From Paenibacillus montaniterrae (GTDB lineage Bacteria; Bacillota; Bacilli; Paenibacillales; Paenibacillaceae), in contig NZ_BOSE01000005.1 in NCBI RefSeq assembly GCF_018403185.1, positions 323,414-387,413 on the forward strand: a stretch of DNA of 64,000 nt, in the 5' to 3' direction. Below the pieces are notes generated by a model. The model ran no database searches and had not been told where the DNA came from. It worked only from the letters and a program-made list of their open reading frames with translations. The translations under genes were made by a program, and so were the position numbers. Shown in pieces: positions 17,617 through 25,288 of the stretch. Numbering within the stretch: position 1 is the first letter of the stretch; each line of letters opens with the position of its first letter.

Positions 17617-17818
17617 GAATAATATCTTTAAGAAAACGCTTACTTAATTGTAGCATTCCTCGTTTATGTTGAAAAACAAAAATTCCAACCTATATTTATG
17701 ATATTTCAACCTATTTGTTTCTGTTTGAAAATTACGGGTAATTGTGCTATTTTAATACAAAAGTCTCTGATTCGCCCTACAATTATATTATTTTGCAAAC
17801 ATAGATTTCATTCTAGCA

Positions 17819-17826
17819 AAACGTTT
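17819..17826. promoter_or_regulatory. AAACGTTT site upstream of the AraC gene
   Basis: CAAAACGTTTAG shares the palindromic core AAACGTTT with the other sites of the locus. Confidence 0.45.
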
Positions 17827-17886
17827 AGATTTAATTTCTTCTTATGTTATTTCACCTTATTTTAGCGCGAAGTGAGGAAAATCATT

Positions 17887-18786
17887 ATGTCAGAGTTCAT
17901 CTTGCACTTTGTAACTCCACCTATACCTTATTTTATTGACAGCGGAAAGCATACTTTTTTACCGGGAGAACGTCATGTTAGCCGTTATTCTATTAATGTG
18001 TTCGATATTATTATCGTTACCAAAGGAAAGCTGTTTCTAGGTGAAAATGATAATGAGTGGGTCATAGGCAAAGATGAAGCGATTATTTTAAGACCTGATG
18101 CCTATCACTATAGCACTGCCCCATGTGAAGAAGAGACCGAAATTACATGGATTCATTTTCAAACATTTGGAGCCTGGGACGAAATGCGCAGCATCAATGA
18201 GTGCTATGAAAACCAGATTACTTTATTTGAAAAACATAAGCAGCAAGCTTACCTCAACCATTGCGAAGTGAGTTCGATCTTTATACCAAAGAAATTAAAG
18301 CTGTCAAGCAAATCAATGAACGATCTCACTGAATTTTACTCCCTGGATACGGCTCCACGTTCGCTGCGCAATTGGAAAAAGCAAACTGCTTTTCAAACCT
18401 TTATGCAAGATATCAACTACGAATCCGTAATTTCAATAAATTCAACGGCAATACATCTTGCTGAAAAAATTGAATTGTTTATTCGCCAAAACTATACTTC
18501 AAAGATCACGAACTCCTTACTTAAGGCTGAATTCAATTATCATCCCAACTACTTAGCCAAATGCATGTTAAAAGTTTACGGCGTAACACCCATTGATTAC
18601 GTGCTGCAATATCGGATAGAGCAAGCAAAAAAACTGCTCATTCAAACTGACTGGTCAATTGCTCGAATCGCTGATGAATTAGGCTTTAGCAATCCTGCCT
18701 ATTTCTCCTCCGTCTTCACTAATAAGCAAGGAATTTCTCCCGCAAATTTTCGCAAAAAGGAGTTTCGCAAGCCTGAACTTAGCTAG
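17887..18786 (+). CDS. AraC family regulator of the polysaccharide locus
   Basis: 299 residues. The N-terminal cupin-like sensor (about 15-110, with DIIIVTKGKLFLGE and DEAIILRPDAYHY) is followed by a C-terminal double helix-turn-helix (about 190-295): LLKAEFNYHPNYLAKCMLK and IARIADELGFSNPAYFSSVF. ATG 17887 has GAGG 9 bases upstream; the GTG at 17872 has no site. Divergent from the sugar operon and convergent with the second DUF5695-like gene, so it is the likely local activator, responding to a released sugar. The palindromic sites nearby look more LacI-like than AraC-like, so a second regulator elsewhere is possible. Confidence 0.9.
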   Translation: MSEFILHFVTPPIPYFIDSGKHTFLPGERHVSRYSINVFDIIIVTKGKLFLGENDNEWVIGKDEAIILRPDAYHYSTAPCEEETEITWIHFQTFGAWDEMRSINECYENQITLFEKHKQQAYLNHCEVSSIFIPKKLKLSSKSMNDLTEFYSLDTAPRSLRNWKKQTAFQTFMQDINYESVISINSTAIHLAEKIELFIRQNYTSKITNSLLKAEFNYHPNYLAKCMLKVYGVTPIDYVLQYRIEQAKKLLIQTDWSIARIADELGFSNPAYFSSVFTNKQGISPANFRKKEFRKPELS

Positions 18787-18788
18787 TA

Positions 18789-19104
18789 GAAAACGAGGAG
18801 CGCTAGCTGCGGCAAAAAACTACGTGAGCACCGCAGGCTCCCGATGAATGCTATATTCGACGTCGACTAAGCTCCGAAGCAACCGCATCGTCATCAAAGT
18901 CGTGCTTTTTGAACCTCCACTTCAATAAGAGTTCAAAAAGCTCGGCTTTCAGGACCAAGAAGATGGCACGATACTAGAAAGCGAGGAGCGCAGCGTAGGC
19001 ACAAGCTACGTGAGCACCGGAGCTTTCGGTAGCGTGACATATTCGCCGTCGACTAAGCTGCAACGAAGTTACATCGTCATCAAAGCTGAGCTTTTTGAAC
19101 CTCC
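18789..19104. repeat. Two tandem copies of an interspersed ~188-base repeat
   Basis: Unit 1 starts at 18789 and unit 2 at 18977. Both run GAAA(A/G)CGAGGAGCGC, CTACGTGAGCACCG, CGTCGACTAAGCT, CATCGTCATCAAAG, CTTTTTGAACCTCC. The second unit reaches into the end of the gene at 19080. I recall similar elements between genes in Paenibacillus; this is not verified here. Confidence 0.75.
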
Positions 19105-21515
19105 TCTCTTTCGAACTTATCACCAGTGAACAGTACCCGCTTCACTCCCTCCCCAGCCTGGGCTGTGAATATGAGACCTTTTTCCAGCATTACATATCTG
19201 CTTGGATATGCAGCATAGCTAGTAATTTCATATCCTTTTTCGGTGGGCTCAATATAGCCGTTTACACATCTTAGCTCCCCCTCCCCATCTGTATAAAGAT
19301 ACGTCGTTGAACCAAAACCAAGCATGTAAGCTACAAGCTCTTCTCCCATATCCCAATCATCACTTTCAATATTTGCGAAAAGGCTGCTGAATAATGGGTC
19401 GCTTGATTTCTTGAATATCGATTGGCCAAAGCGGTTTCGGGAAAGCTCAGGCATGTTTAAATTGGGAGCTGCAATGCTATACGTAGAGGCGGCCTCACCC
19501 GGCTTTAGCTTGCGCATTGTCGACTGGACATTCCAGTCATAACAATTAAACACAGCCATCGTTGCCCGGTACCCCGCTTCCAATAAGCGTGTATCTCCAA
19601 GCTTTTCATAAGCAGCTCTGGCAGCGCCTGCGACCAATCCTCCCCATAACGAGTGCGTCATATAAGATAGTGCTTCCCACCAACGATCCGGTGCGTTAGC
19701 TCTATAATCGTTACTAAAGCCGATATTGGCAATAATTAGCGGCGCATACAATCTCGCTTCATCTGTTAACTCGGCTAGACATAACGCTTCACAAGTAGGG
19801 CCAAACCCGGCATTATCATAGAAATGCTCTGTTACAGCGCCTTTATACCCTTGCGAGCCTTGTTTTAGCCCCGTTACAAATGCTAGCCATAGCTTGTTAA
19901 GCTTGGCATACCAATCCGTTAATTCTTTTTTCTTCAAATCCTCTAGCAAGTCAGCAATATAAAGAATAAATACACCTACAAGTTGCGATTCTTCTTGTTC
20001 ACGCTTATTTCGATGACATTCTGGATCCAGCCGCATGCACATAATTTGAGCGGCCCAGCATAAATAGGTTTCCGGATCTCCATAAGTCAAAAGAGATTTA
20101 TCGAACTTAGACAACAAATAATATACATGACCAATATAATCAAAATCATAAATACGGTAAAAAGAGCCATACAGCGATTTGGGAAGCGTAAAGTCCCCAT
20201 TTTCAAACCAATGCTGCTTCAGGTCAAGAAATGCAGACATTTCAACCTTTTTGACTTGTGCTGGCACAGGCGGAGATAAAAGATTTTTCATTAAAATAAA
20301 TGATAATTTGCCAAGCGACTCTCCTTGATTCGATAATGGCAAAAAAGCGTATGGCCGGGTTTCCTCAGCAGATTGAAAGCTATGGTCACATAGCCAAGCT
20401 GCCCTCTCCTCTAATATGGCATGAATGGGCTCCAGCACATTTCCAACAAGTACATCGCATTTTCCGTTAGTGAGTTTAGCGACGAGCTTAATCTCGCCAG
20501 CTGACTTCAGCGTCAGCACTGCACGTAAACGTTTAGAATTGACATTTGAATTTAACTGGAATGTATTTGAAATGTCGAACTCCTTAATCGTGCCATTGTC
20601 AGCCGTCACGCTTAACATCTTTACCGAATCCAGCTCAGCATGTTCTGGCAAATCCACTTCAGCAACAAATTTACCTTCCGTAGTTGTAACCGGCGAATAT
20701 GTCCAATGTGGATGTCCATACTTTTTTGCATTTTTATAAAATTGTTCTTGCTCTCCAAACGGTGTGAAGACAAACGACCATTCTCTTTCTTCTAAGGGGT
20801 TAAGTGTAATAGAGGAGTAGCCACCGCCATAGATCCAATCACTATCAGCCGACTGTTCCATAGAACGACCATCCTCAATAAATGATAATCGGTGGTAAAG
20901 CAATCCATCTAATGATGGCGAGACCTGTTCCAAAAATCGGTTTGTATAGCAGCAATACGTGCCGAAAGCTGCAACACGATCGCCAGTACTGTAAATGGCA
21001 AGATGAGGAGCCTCATTGCTTCTGCGCATCGCAGCAAATTTGGCAAAATCACCTCCCAAATGCGGGAACACCGCACAAGAATGCTTCATGTTCTTTAACA
21101 CATCAGGATCGCGGAACATAATATACGCCAGCGAGAGCCAGCTATGAAATCCGCTTACCTTTACACAATTTTGCGCTGGATTCGAGCAACGAATAATCCA
21201 CTTCCATTCACCATTTTGATGCAGCAGATATTCATACTGAACTTTAAAGGCATCATGTAAAAAAGTAACAATCGCCGACTGATCACTTACGACTTCAATA
21301 TGCGGCTGCAGGTTAACACTTTCAATGAGGACATCATCCACGGTAGCACTCCACTGTCCAAAACGCTTATGCTGATTAGCATAACCAGCCTCCGCCACAT
21401 ATTGCGAATCAATTACCCAGTTCATTTTTTCCGGATCATCTGTCAATAATAACGACTCCACAGTTCCTTGCGGGGACAGATAAACTTCAAAAGTATCGTT
21501 GCGAAGCAGTTTCAA
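19080..21515 (-). CDS. DUF5695-like protein without signal peptide, probable intracellular glycan-active enzyme
   Basis: 811 residues, no signal peptide or membrane segment. Its plan resembles the DUF5695 part of the SLH protein at 7059: an N-terminal beta-sandwich (FEVYLSPQGTVESLLL... DWIYGGGYSSITLNPLEEREWSFVF) and an alpha-helical C-terminal half (EHFYDNAGFGPTCEALCLAEL, RWWEALSYMTHSLWGGLVAG). The TTG start at 21515 is supported by AGGAG 7 bases upstream. It probably finishes, in the cytosol, the breakdown begun by the surface enzyme. Promoter carries two TAAACGTTTA-type sites and the cre-like 13-mer. The last nine codons and the stop lie in an interspersed repeat. Reaction unknown to me. 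Confidence 0.72.
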   Translation of the reverse strand: MKLLRNDTFEVYLSPQGTVESLLLTDDPEKMNWVIDSQYVAEAGYANQHKRFGQWSATVDDVLIESVNLQPHIEVVSDQSAIVTFLHDAFKVQYEYLLHQNGEWKWIIRCSNPAQNCVKVSGFHSWLSLAYIMFRDPDVLKNMKHSCAVFPHLGGDFAKFAAMRRSNEAPHLAIYSTGDRVAAFGTYCCYTNRFLEQVSPSLDGLLYHRLSFIEDGRSMEQSADSDWIYGGGYSSITLNPLEEREWSFVFTPFGEQEQFYKNAKKYGHPHWTYSPVTTTEGKFVAEVDLPEHAELDSVKMLSVTADNGTIKEFDISNTFQLNSNVNSKRLRAVLTLKSAGEIKLVAKLTNGKCDVLVGNVLEPIHAILEERAAWLCDHSFQSAEETRPYAFLPLSNQGESLGKLSFILMKNLLSPPVPAQVKKVEMSAFLDLKQHWFENGDFTLPKSLYGSFYRIYDFDYIGHVYYLLSKFDKSLLTYGDPETYLCWAAQIMCMRLDPECHRNKREQEESQLVGVFILYIADLLEDLKKKELTDWYAKLNKLWLAFVTGLKQGSQGYKGAVTEHFYDNAGFGPTCEALCLAELTDEARLYAPLIIANIGFSNDYRANAPDRWWEALSYMTHSLWGGLVAGAARAAYEKLGDTRLLEAGYRATMAVFNCYDWNVQSTMRKLKPGEAASTYSIAAPNLNMPELSRNRFGQSIFKKSSDPLFSSLFANIESDDWDMGEELVAYMLGFGSTTYLYTDGEGELRCVNGYIEPTEKGYEITSYAAYPSRYVMLEKGLIFTAQAGEGVKRVLFTGDKFEREEVQKAQL
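20526..20535. promoter_or_regulatory. Intragenic TAAACGTTTA site
   Basis: The exact 10-base operator core occurs inside the DUF5695-like gene, about 980 bases after its start. It could be a roadblock or looping site, or chance. Confidence 0.35.
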
Positions 21516-21579
21516 GTTCTCACTCCTATGATCATAATTGTTTCTAACGGATAGTAGCCAAAGCTAAGCACCTCACAAA

Positions 21580-21593
21580 TTTAAACGTTTAAA
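21580..21593. promoter_or_regulatory. TTTAAACGTTTAAA operator
   Basis: 14-base perfect palindrome, 65 bases before the TTG start of the DUF5695-like gene. Confidence 0.6.
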
Positions 21594-21705
21594 TAAAAGC
21601 TTACAAAACAGCGTTTTCTTAATGATATCAAGCAATCCTTTTGCACTCACGGGTCAAGCATCCATACAATAATTATTCTGATTCACTATAAGCAAAAACA
21701 AAATC

Positions 21706-21715
21706 TAAACGTTTA
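21706..21715. promoter_or_regulatory. TAAACGTTTA operator, distal
   Basis: Second palindrome of the pair, about 125 bases upstream of the site at 21580; spacing allows looping by a tetrameric repressor. Confidence 0.55.
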
Positions 21716-21839
21716 AGTTAAGTCTTACTATTTTTATATCATATGATTACAGTTATTTGCAAGCGCTTTTTCTGCGCAGCGCCCTAGAACAACGCCTATT
21801 GGCTCCATGTCGATGATCCAATTTCAAAATCAAGCCGCA

Positions 21840-21890
21840 TAAAAAAAGCAGCCTCAGTTTTTTAGCAGGACTACTAGGACTGAAGGCCGC
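21840..21890 (-). terminator. Terminator after the YfzA-like gene
   Basis: Minus-strand GCGGCCTTCAGT pairs with ACTGAGGCTGC, followed by seven T. Confidence 0.7.
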
Positions 21891-21916
21891 ATTTCGTTCT
21901 TTGGAAGGTATGTAGC

Positions 21917-22219
21917 TTATTTTTTCTTTATAATGGAATAAATCTCACATATGGCCAGTATCAAAATCACTGCCAGATGAACGGTCAAGAACATATTGAA
22001 GAATGAAAAGGAATAAGGAGCAATCCATTCTGTGAATAGCCTCGATTCCAGAATCCCTCTCCCTATCCGGGCAAACAGGTTGCCGCTATCATTAATATTG
22101 GGCTTCAGGGAACTGCCATCCACAAGCATAAAGATCAATTGAACAATTACAAATGTACCAATTATGATTAGCCATCGTTTGACTCGATTCAAGTAAGTCG
22201 ATTTTTCTGTACGTGGCAT
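21917..22219 (-). CDS. YfzA-like small membrane protein
   Basis: 100 residues with two membrane segments (about 16-33 and 75-93). They flank an extracytoplasmic stretch with VDGSSLKPNINDSGNLFARIG, a pattern I associate with the YfzA family of Bacillales. The basic N-terminus (NRVKRW) suggests a cytosolic start. Function is unknown. The ATG at 22219 follows a GGAGGAGAGG stretch by about 6 bases. An AT-rich palindrome, TGTATATATACA, sits just upstream and may be a GntR-like operator. The gene is alone and has its own terminator. Family name is moderately sure; the membrane topology is clear. Confidence 0.65.
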   Translation of the reverse strand: MPRTEKSTYLNRVKRWLIIIGTFVIVQLIFMLVDGSSLKPNINDSGNLFARIGRGILESRLFTEWIAPYSFSFFNMFLTVHLAVILILAICEIYSIIKKK

Positions 22220-22249
22220 TGAACACCTCTCCTCCTAACATGTATATAG

Positions 22250-22261
22250 TGTATATATACA
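22250..22261. promoter_or_regulatory. TGTATATATACA palindrome upstream of the YfzA-like gene
   Basis: Perfect 12-base palindrome inside a longer TATA-rich block (22241-22271) that also carries flanking TGTATA/TATACA half-sites. Could be an operator or an overlapping -10 region. Confidence 0.35.
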
Positions 22262-22445
22262 TCATATACACTTAATTTAATCAGTGTCAAGCAACTAGAA
22301 GGAGAAATGAGCAACAGTCGGCTTATTTATTGTTACATTGATCGATATTGAAAATTTTTGAATACCACATGAGAGAAGAAAACATCTTTAAGCTTCCTTA
22401 TATAGGGTATAATGGTAGCAAGAACTTTAAGGGGGAGTCTTGGGC

Positions 22446-22631
22446 ATGAATAATAGAACCATGTTAAGAAAACGGATCATAGCGATAGGTGCTTTCTTTG
22501 TGGCTATTGGCATAGGCTTTTTATTCGTGGAGACGTTTAGTACAATGATTGGCATCATACTGCTCGCTATTGGTATCGCTCTATATATCGCTTCAAACTT
22601 CTTTAGAACGAAAATGACCGAAAAGAATTAA
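22446..22631 (+). CDS. Small two-segment membrane protein, function unknown
   Basis: 61 residues: a short basic N-terminus (MNNRTMLRKR), two hydrophobic helices (about 12-28 and 32-50) separated by a tight turn, and a basic C-terminus (RTKMTEKN). ATG 22446 has GGGGAG 8 bases upstream; the TTG at 22440 overlaps that spacing. It is convergent with rsgA, with a large palindrome between. I do not recognise a named family. Confidence 0.6.
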   Translation: MNNRTMLRKRIIAIGAFFVAIGIGFLFVETFSTMIGIILLAIGIALYIASNFFRTKMTEKN

Positions 22632-22636
22632 CGAAG

Positions 22637-22750
22637 CTGGATAACGTTATTTGTGATCAATGAAGCCTTTCTCATTCTAAGGAATATACAGGTTATGCAT
22701 ATTCGTTAGAATGTCCATCACCTGCAAACTGATCATTTAACGTTATCCAG
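22637..22750. repeat. Large interrupted palindrome between convergent genes
   Basis: CTGGATAACGTTA (22637-22649) pairs with TAACGTTATCCAG (22738-22750). Nested inside are TGATCA/TGATCA (22654, 22730), CATTCTAA/TTAGAATG (22673, 22706) and GAATAT/ATATTC (22682, 22699). It may serve as a bidirectional terminator or be a small inverted-repeat element. Confidence 0.65.
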
Positions 22751-22768
22751 ATTCTTTAAACCTTCACT

Positions 22769-23839
22769 TTAACTGCGCTTTTCGCCTTTTTTCCTCTGTC
22801 TTTCCGATACCTTCAATGCAACATGTTGAGCATCCTTGTTGCGCAAATAGGCTGCGCGATCCTCCACAAATGCCGCTTCCTTCTTTAAGGCAAGATAGCT
22901 GTCCCAACGTTCTACCGGCAGCTGTCCGCTTTCAATCGCTCCCTTGATGGCACAGCCCGGTTCGCTTTGATGCTTGCAGTCAGAGAACCTGCATTTGCCG
23001 AAAAAGTGCTCCACATCAGAAAAGCCCTCCGAAATCCCTTCGTCAACCTCCCACATCCCCAGCTCCCGCATGCCTGGCGTATCGATAATGATTACGCCGC
23101 TGTCCAGCAGAATCAATTGGCGATGGGTGGTCGTATGCCTGCCCTTGCTGTCTTCCTCACGGATATCGCTGACTAACATGACTTCCTTTCCTGCAAGCGT
23201 ATTGGCAAGGCTGGATTTACCTACGCCGGAAGAACCAAGAAAAACGATCGTTTTACCTTTCTTCAGATAGTTGGCAAGTGCTTCCATACCGTACCCCGTT
23301 TTCACGCTGATCGGATGAACGGTAGCACCAACTGCGATTTTTTCAACCTGAGCCACATATTCCGCGACATCTGCGATCAAATCTGCTTTTGTCAATATGA
23401 CAACTGGAATAGCTCCTGACTGCCAGGCCTGGGCCAGATAGCGTTCGATCCGTCGCCGATTAAAGTCATGGTTCAACGATTGCATAATGAATACATAGTC
23501 AAAATTTGCTGCTACCGTCTGCTCTTTTATCGTCTTAACAAAGCCCGCCGCATGGCCTGAAAAGTCATTTCGAGAAAACTTGGATTTTCGTGGAAGTGTT
23601 TTAGTAATCAAGCTTTCGCCGTTGGGATTGTATTGAATCTCTACGAAATCTCCTGTAGTCGGAAATTCCTCAGTACAGTTGATGTAGTATACGCCCGGCT
23701 TCAACCTTGCAAGGCATTCCCCCTGCTCTGTGATGAGGCTGAATCGCTGCTTATGAACAGCGGTTACTCTGGCGTAGGTTCCTCCTGTATTTAATGAATC
23801 ATGTTGCGGCACAAAGCCGTAGTCGTTAAGTGTTAACAT
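22769..23839 (-). CDS. rsgA: Ribosome small-subunit GTPase RsgA
   Basis: 356 residues. RsgA is a circularly permuted GTPase that checks late 30S maturation. Order seen: OB-fold (about 20-85, GTYARVTAVHKQRFSLITEQG), GTPase with G4 TKAD before the P-loop GSSGVGKSS, then G3 DTPGMRELG, and a C-terminal zinc knuckle with Cys/His ligands in CRFSDCKHQSEPGC. GGAGG lies 7 bases before ATG 23839. It is longer than the roughly 300-residue B. subtilis RsgA, with a basic tail, so it may be the second RsgA paralogue that many Paenibacilli have. Stand-alone gene. Confidence 0.92.
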   Translation of the reverse strand: MLTLNDYGFVPQHDSLNTGGTYARVTAVHKQRFSLITEQGECLARLKPGVYYINCTEEFPTTGDFVEIQYNPNGESLITKTLPRKSKFSRNDFSGHAAGFVKTIKEQTVAANFDYVFIMQSLNHDFNRRRIERYLAQAWQSGAIPVVILTKADLIADVAEYVAQVEKIAVGATVHPISVKTGYGMEALANYLKKGKTIVFLGSSGVGKSSLANTLAGKEVMLVSDIREEDSKGRHTTTHRQLILLDSGVIIIDTPGMRELGMWEVDEGISEGFSDVEHFFGKCRFSDCKHQSEPGCAIKGAIESGQLPVERWDSYLALKKEAAFVEDRAAYLRNKDAQHVALKVSERQRKKGEKRS

Positions 23840-23928
23840 ATAAATGCCTCCCTGCTTATGAATTTAAAGAAAAAACGTACCTGGTAATGTCCAACCTTGC
23901 TTCTCCTTTCTGATCAGGGCGCAAACAA

Positions 23929-23971
23929 AAATACCGCAGCAAGCAGCCGTTCATGGCTGTCTGCTGCGGTC
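23929..23971 (-). terminator. Hairpin upstream of rsgA
   Basis: Minus-strand ACCGCAGCA...GCTGCGGT, with inner CAGCC/GGCTG, followed by ATTTTTG. It lies between the small unit at 24007 and rsgA, so it insulates rsgA or forms part of its leader. Confidence 0.6.
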
Positions 23972-24006
23972 CGGTTTCAACTAAAGGTAATGGGTGGAAA
24001 TGTGCA

Positions 24007-24032
24007 CAAAAAAACACACCCTAAAGTGTGCT
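24007..24032 (-). terminator. Terminator of the small transcription unit
   Basis: ACACACTTTAGGGTGTGT hairpin followed by six T on the minus strand. Confidence 0.7.
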
Positions 24033-24138
24033 ACCGTTGCTTTTGACCAAAGCGATATATTCACGAAAGGTTACTTTTTGGCATACTGAAATAAAGGTGG
24101 ATTATCCCTTTCAATCAGTACTGCGCCCGTATTCAGTT

Positions 24139-24171
24139 TTAAGTGACGAACACCTCATAAGTTGTAGTCAT
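24139..24171 (-). pseudogene. 10-codon ORF, possible decayed holin-like toxin gene
   Basis: MTTTYEVFVT then stop. AAGGAG lies 9 bases upstream, a promoter-like TGGACT-17-TACAAT lies further upstream, and a terminator follows. The first residues resemble the start of the roughly 30-residue holin-like type I toxins of Bacillales, which begin MTTYE. After a one-base shift the frame stays open to a final YAKK, so a frameshifted remnant is plausible. It may instead be a small RNA gene. Confidence 0.35.
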
Positions 24172-24353
24172 TTAAACCAGCTCCTTTCATTTGTGCAAGT
24201 AAAAGCTTCACTTGTTTATTGTATCAGGTTTCAAGTTAGAAGTCCATATTTTGGTAACTTTGGTTGTAACCATAAAGAGAACGCCCACAAGACGTTCCCT
24301 TTGCTTGTGCTATCCTTCATTAAACATACTAAAATGTGAATTGAGGTTCACCA

Positions 24354-25121
24354 TCATGATGAAGGAAAGTAGTTTACCGGGATTACGGATAGCCTAATTT
24401 GCCATAACTCAACTGAAATAACAGTATTAGTATACCATCCTATATTAGCATTGAACTGAACATGATCAGTGGTTGATGAGGCTTGATAGAAGTTTGAATG
24501 AGCAAATAGATAATCGTTAGGAGACGAAGCCGTATTTACAGGTAAACAGGGATGATACTTACTGTTGTTTGTAGTTGCGCCAGCTCCGGAAACCCAGAAA
24601 TTAGGAAATATAAAAGGTTCGGCACCATATATATCGTTCACTTTTATAAAAGCTATTATTTCCACTTTGTAATATTGCTGCGGTATGAGATCATTCAATG
24701 TTTGAGAGAATATCGTTTGAGTTTGCCATGACTCAGTCATTAAATCCAGTGTAAAATCAGGAAAACTGAAATACATCCCATATCCAGCTGATCCAGTTGG
24801 ACCTGTCGGGCCGACCACTCCCTGCGGGCCTTGTGATCCCGTATCCCCTTTCGCTCCAGGCGGGCCGCTCTCTCCCTGCGGGCCTTGTGGACCCGTATCC
24901 CCCTTCGCTCCCGTCGGACCCTGTAGACCTGTATCGCCTTTTGCTCCGGTTGGACCCGTAGGACCGCCTCCTGATGGGCCTGTTGGACCCGCTGGACCTG
25001 TCGGACCGTTAAATCCATTCTGTCCATTTAACCCTCTTTGTCCGTTTGGGCCTGTCGGACCTGTCGGACCTGTTGGGCCGATCGCGTCGGACACTATTGA
25101 ATTTTCTTGATCTTTGTCCAT
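24354..25121 (-). CDS. Collagen-like repeat protein, exosporium/BclA type
   Basis: 255 residues. A short N-terminus (MDKDQENSIVSDA) leads into about 33 G-X-Y triplets (GPTGPTGPTGPNGQRG..., residues about 15-113) with the GPTGPTG and GAKGDTGPQGP patterns of bacterial collagen-like proteins. A C-terminal globular domain of about 135 residues follows, probably the trimerising head. No signal peptide is seen, as in BclA-like exosporium filaments assembled by the mother cell. ATG 25121 has AAAGG 9 bases upstream; the longer frame lacks a site. Spore-surface location is inferred from the family. Confidence 0.8.
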   Translation of the reverse strand: MDKDQENSIVSDAIGPTGPTGPTGPNGQRGLNGQNGFNGPTGPAGPTGPSGGGPTGPTGAKGDTGLQGPTGAKGDTGPQGPQGESGPPGAKGDTGSQGPQGVVGPTGPTGSAGYGMYFSFPDFTLDLMTESWQTQTIFSQTLNDLIPQQYYKVEIIAFIKVNDIYGAEPFIFPNFWVSGAGATTNNSKYHPCLPVNTASSPNDYLFAHSNFYQASSTTDHVQFNANIGWYTNTVISVELWQIRLSVIPVNYFPSS

Positions 25122-25288
25122 GATTTTCAACCTTTCATATACAGAACTTAATAAGATGCTTATTTTAACATCTATTATCAATCTAATATATGTAAGGATT
25201 CATTTGCTGCGCGGGCCTTTAATACTTCATTTTGTAAAAAGCAGGATGCAGGCTTGCTTGTCCCATAGGTTAAAATTGTAAAACAATG

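Larger units (their letters stand above)
17578..17886. promoter_or_regulatory. Divergent control region of the sugar operon and the AraC gene
   Basis: About 310 AT-rich bases between divergent genes. Contains TAAACGTTTA (17607-17616), the box TTAAGAAAACGCT (17628-17640, two mismatches from a cre consensus), and an AAACGTTT palindrome (17819-17826) near the AraC start. Confidence 0.55.
21516..21839 (-). promoter_or_regulatory. Upstream control region of the DUF5695-like gene
   Basis: Contains TTTAAACGTTTAAA (21580-21593), the inverted 13-mer AGCGTTTTCTTAA (21610-21622) shared with the binding-protein promoter, TAAACGTTTA (21706-21715), and a second cre-like TGCAAGCGCTTTTT (21758-21771). No clean -35/-10 pair could be fixed. 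Confidence 0.55.

Noticed and set aside
22637..22750. tRNA-like folding of the palindrome
   Set aside because: No cloverleaf, T-loop or CCA-type end; only nested inverted repeats. No tRNA or rRNA was seen anywhere in the window.
24028..24339. Plus-strand ORF of 103 codons
   Set aside because: Overlaps terminator and promoter of the minus-strand small unit; Cys/His/Phe-rich random composition and no ribosome site.
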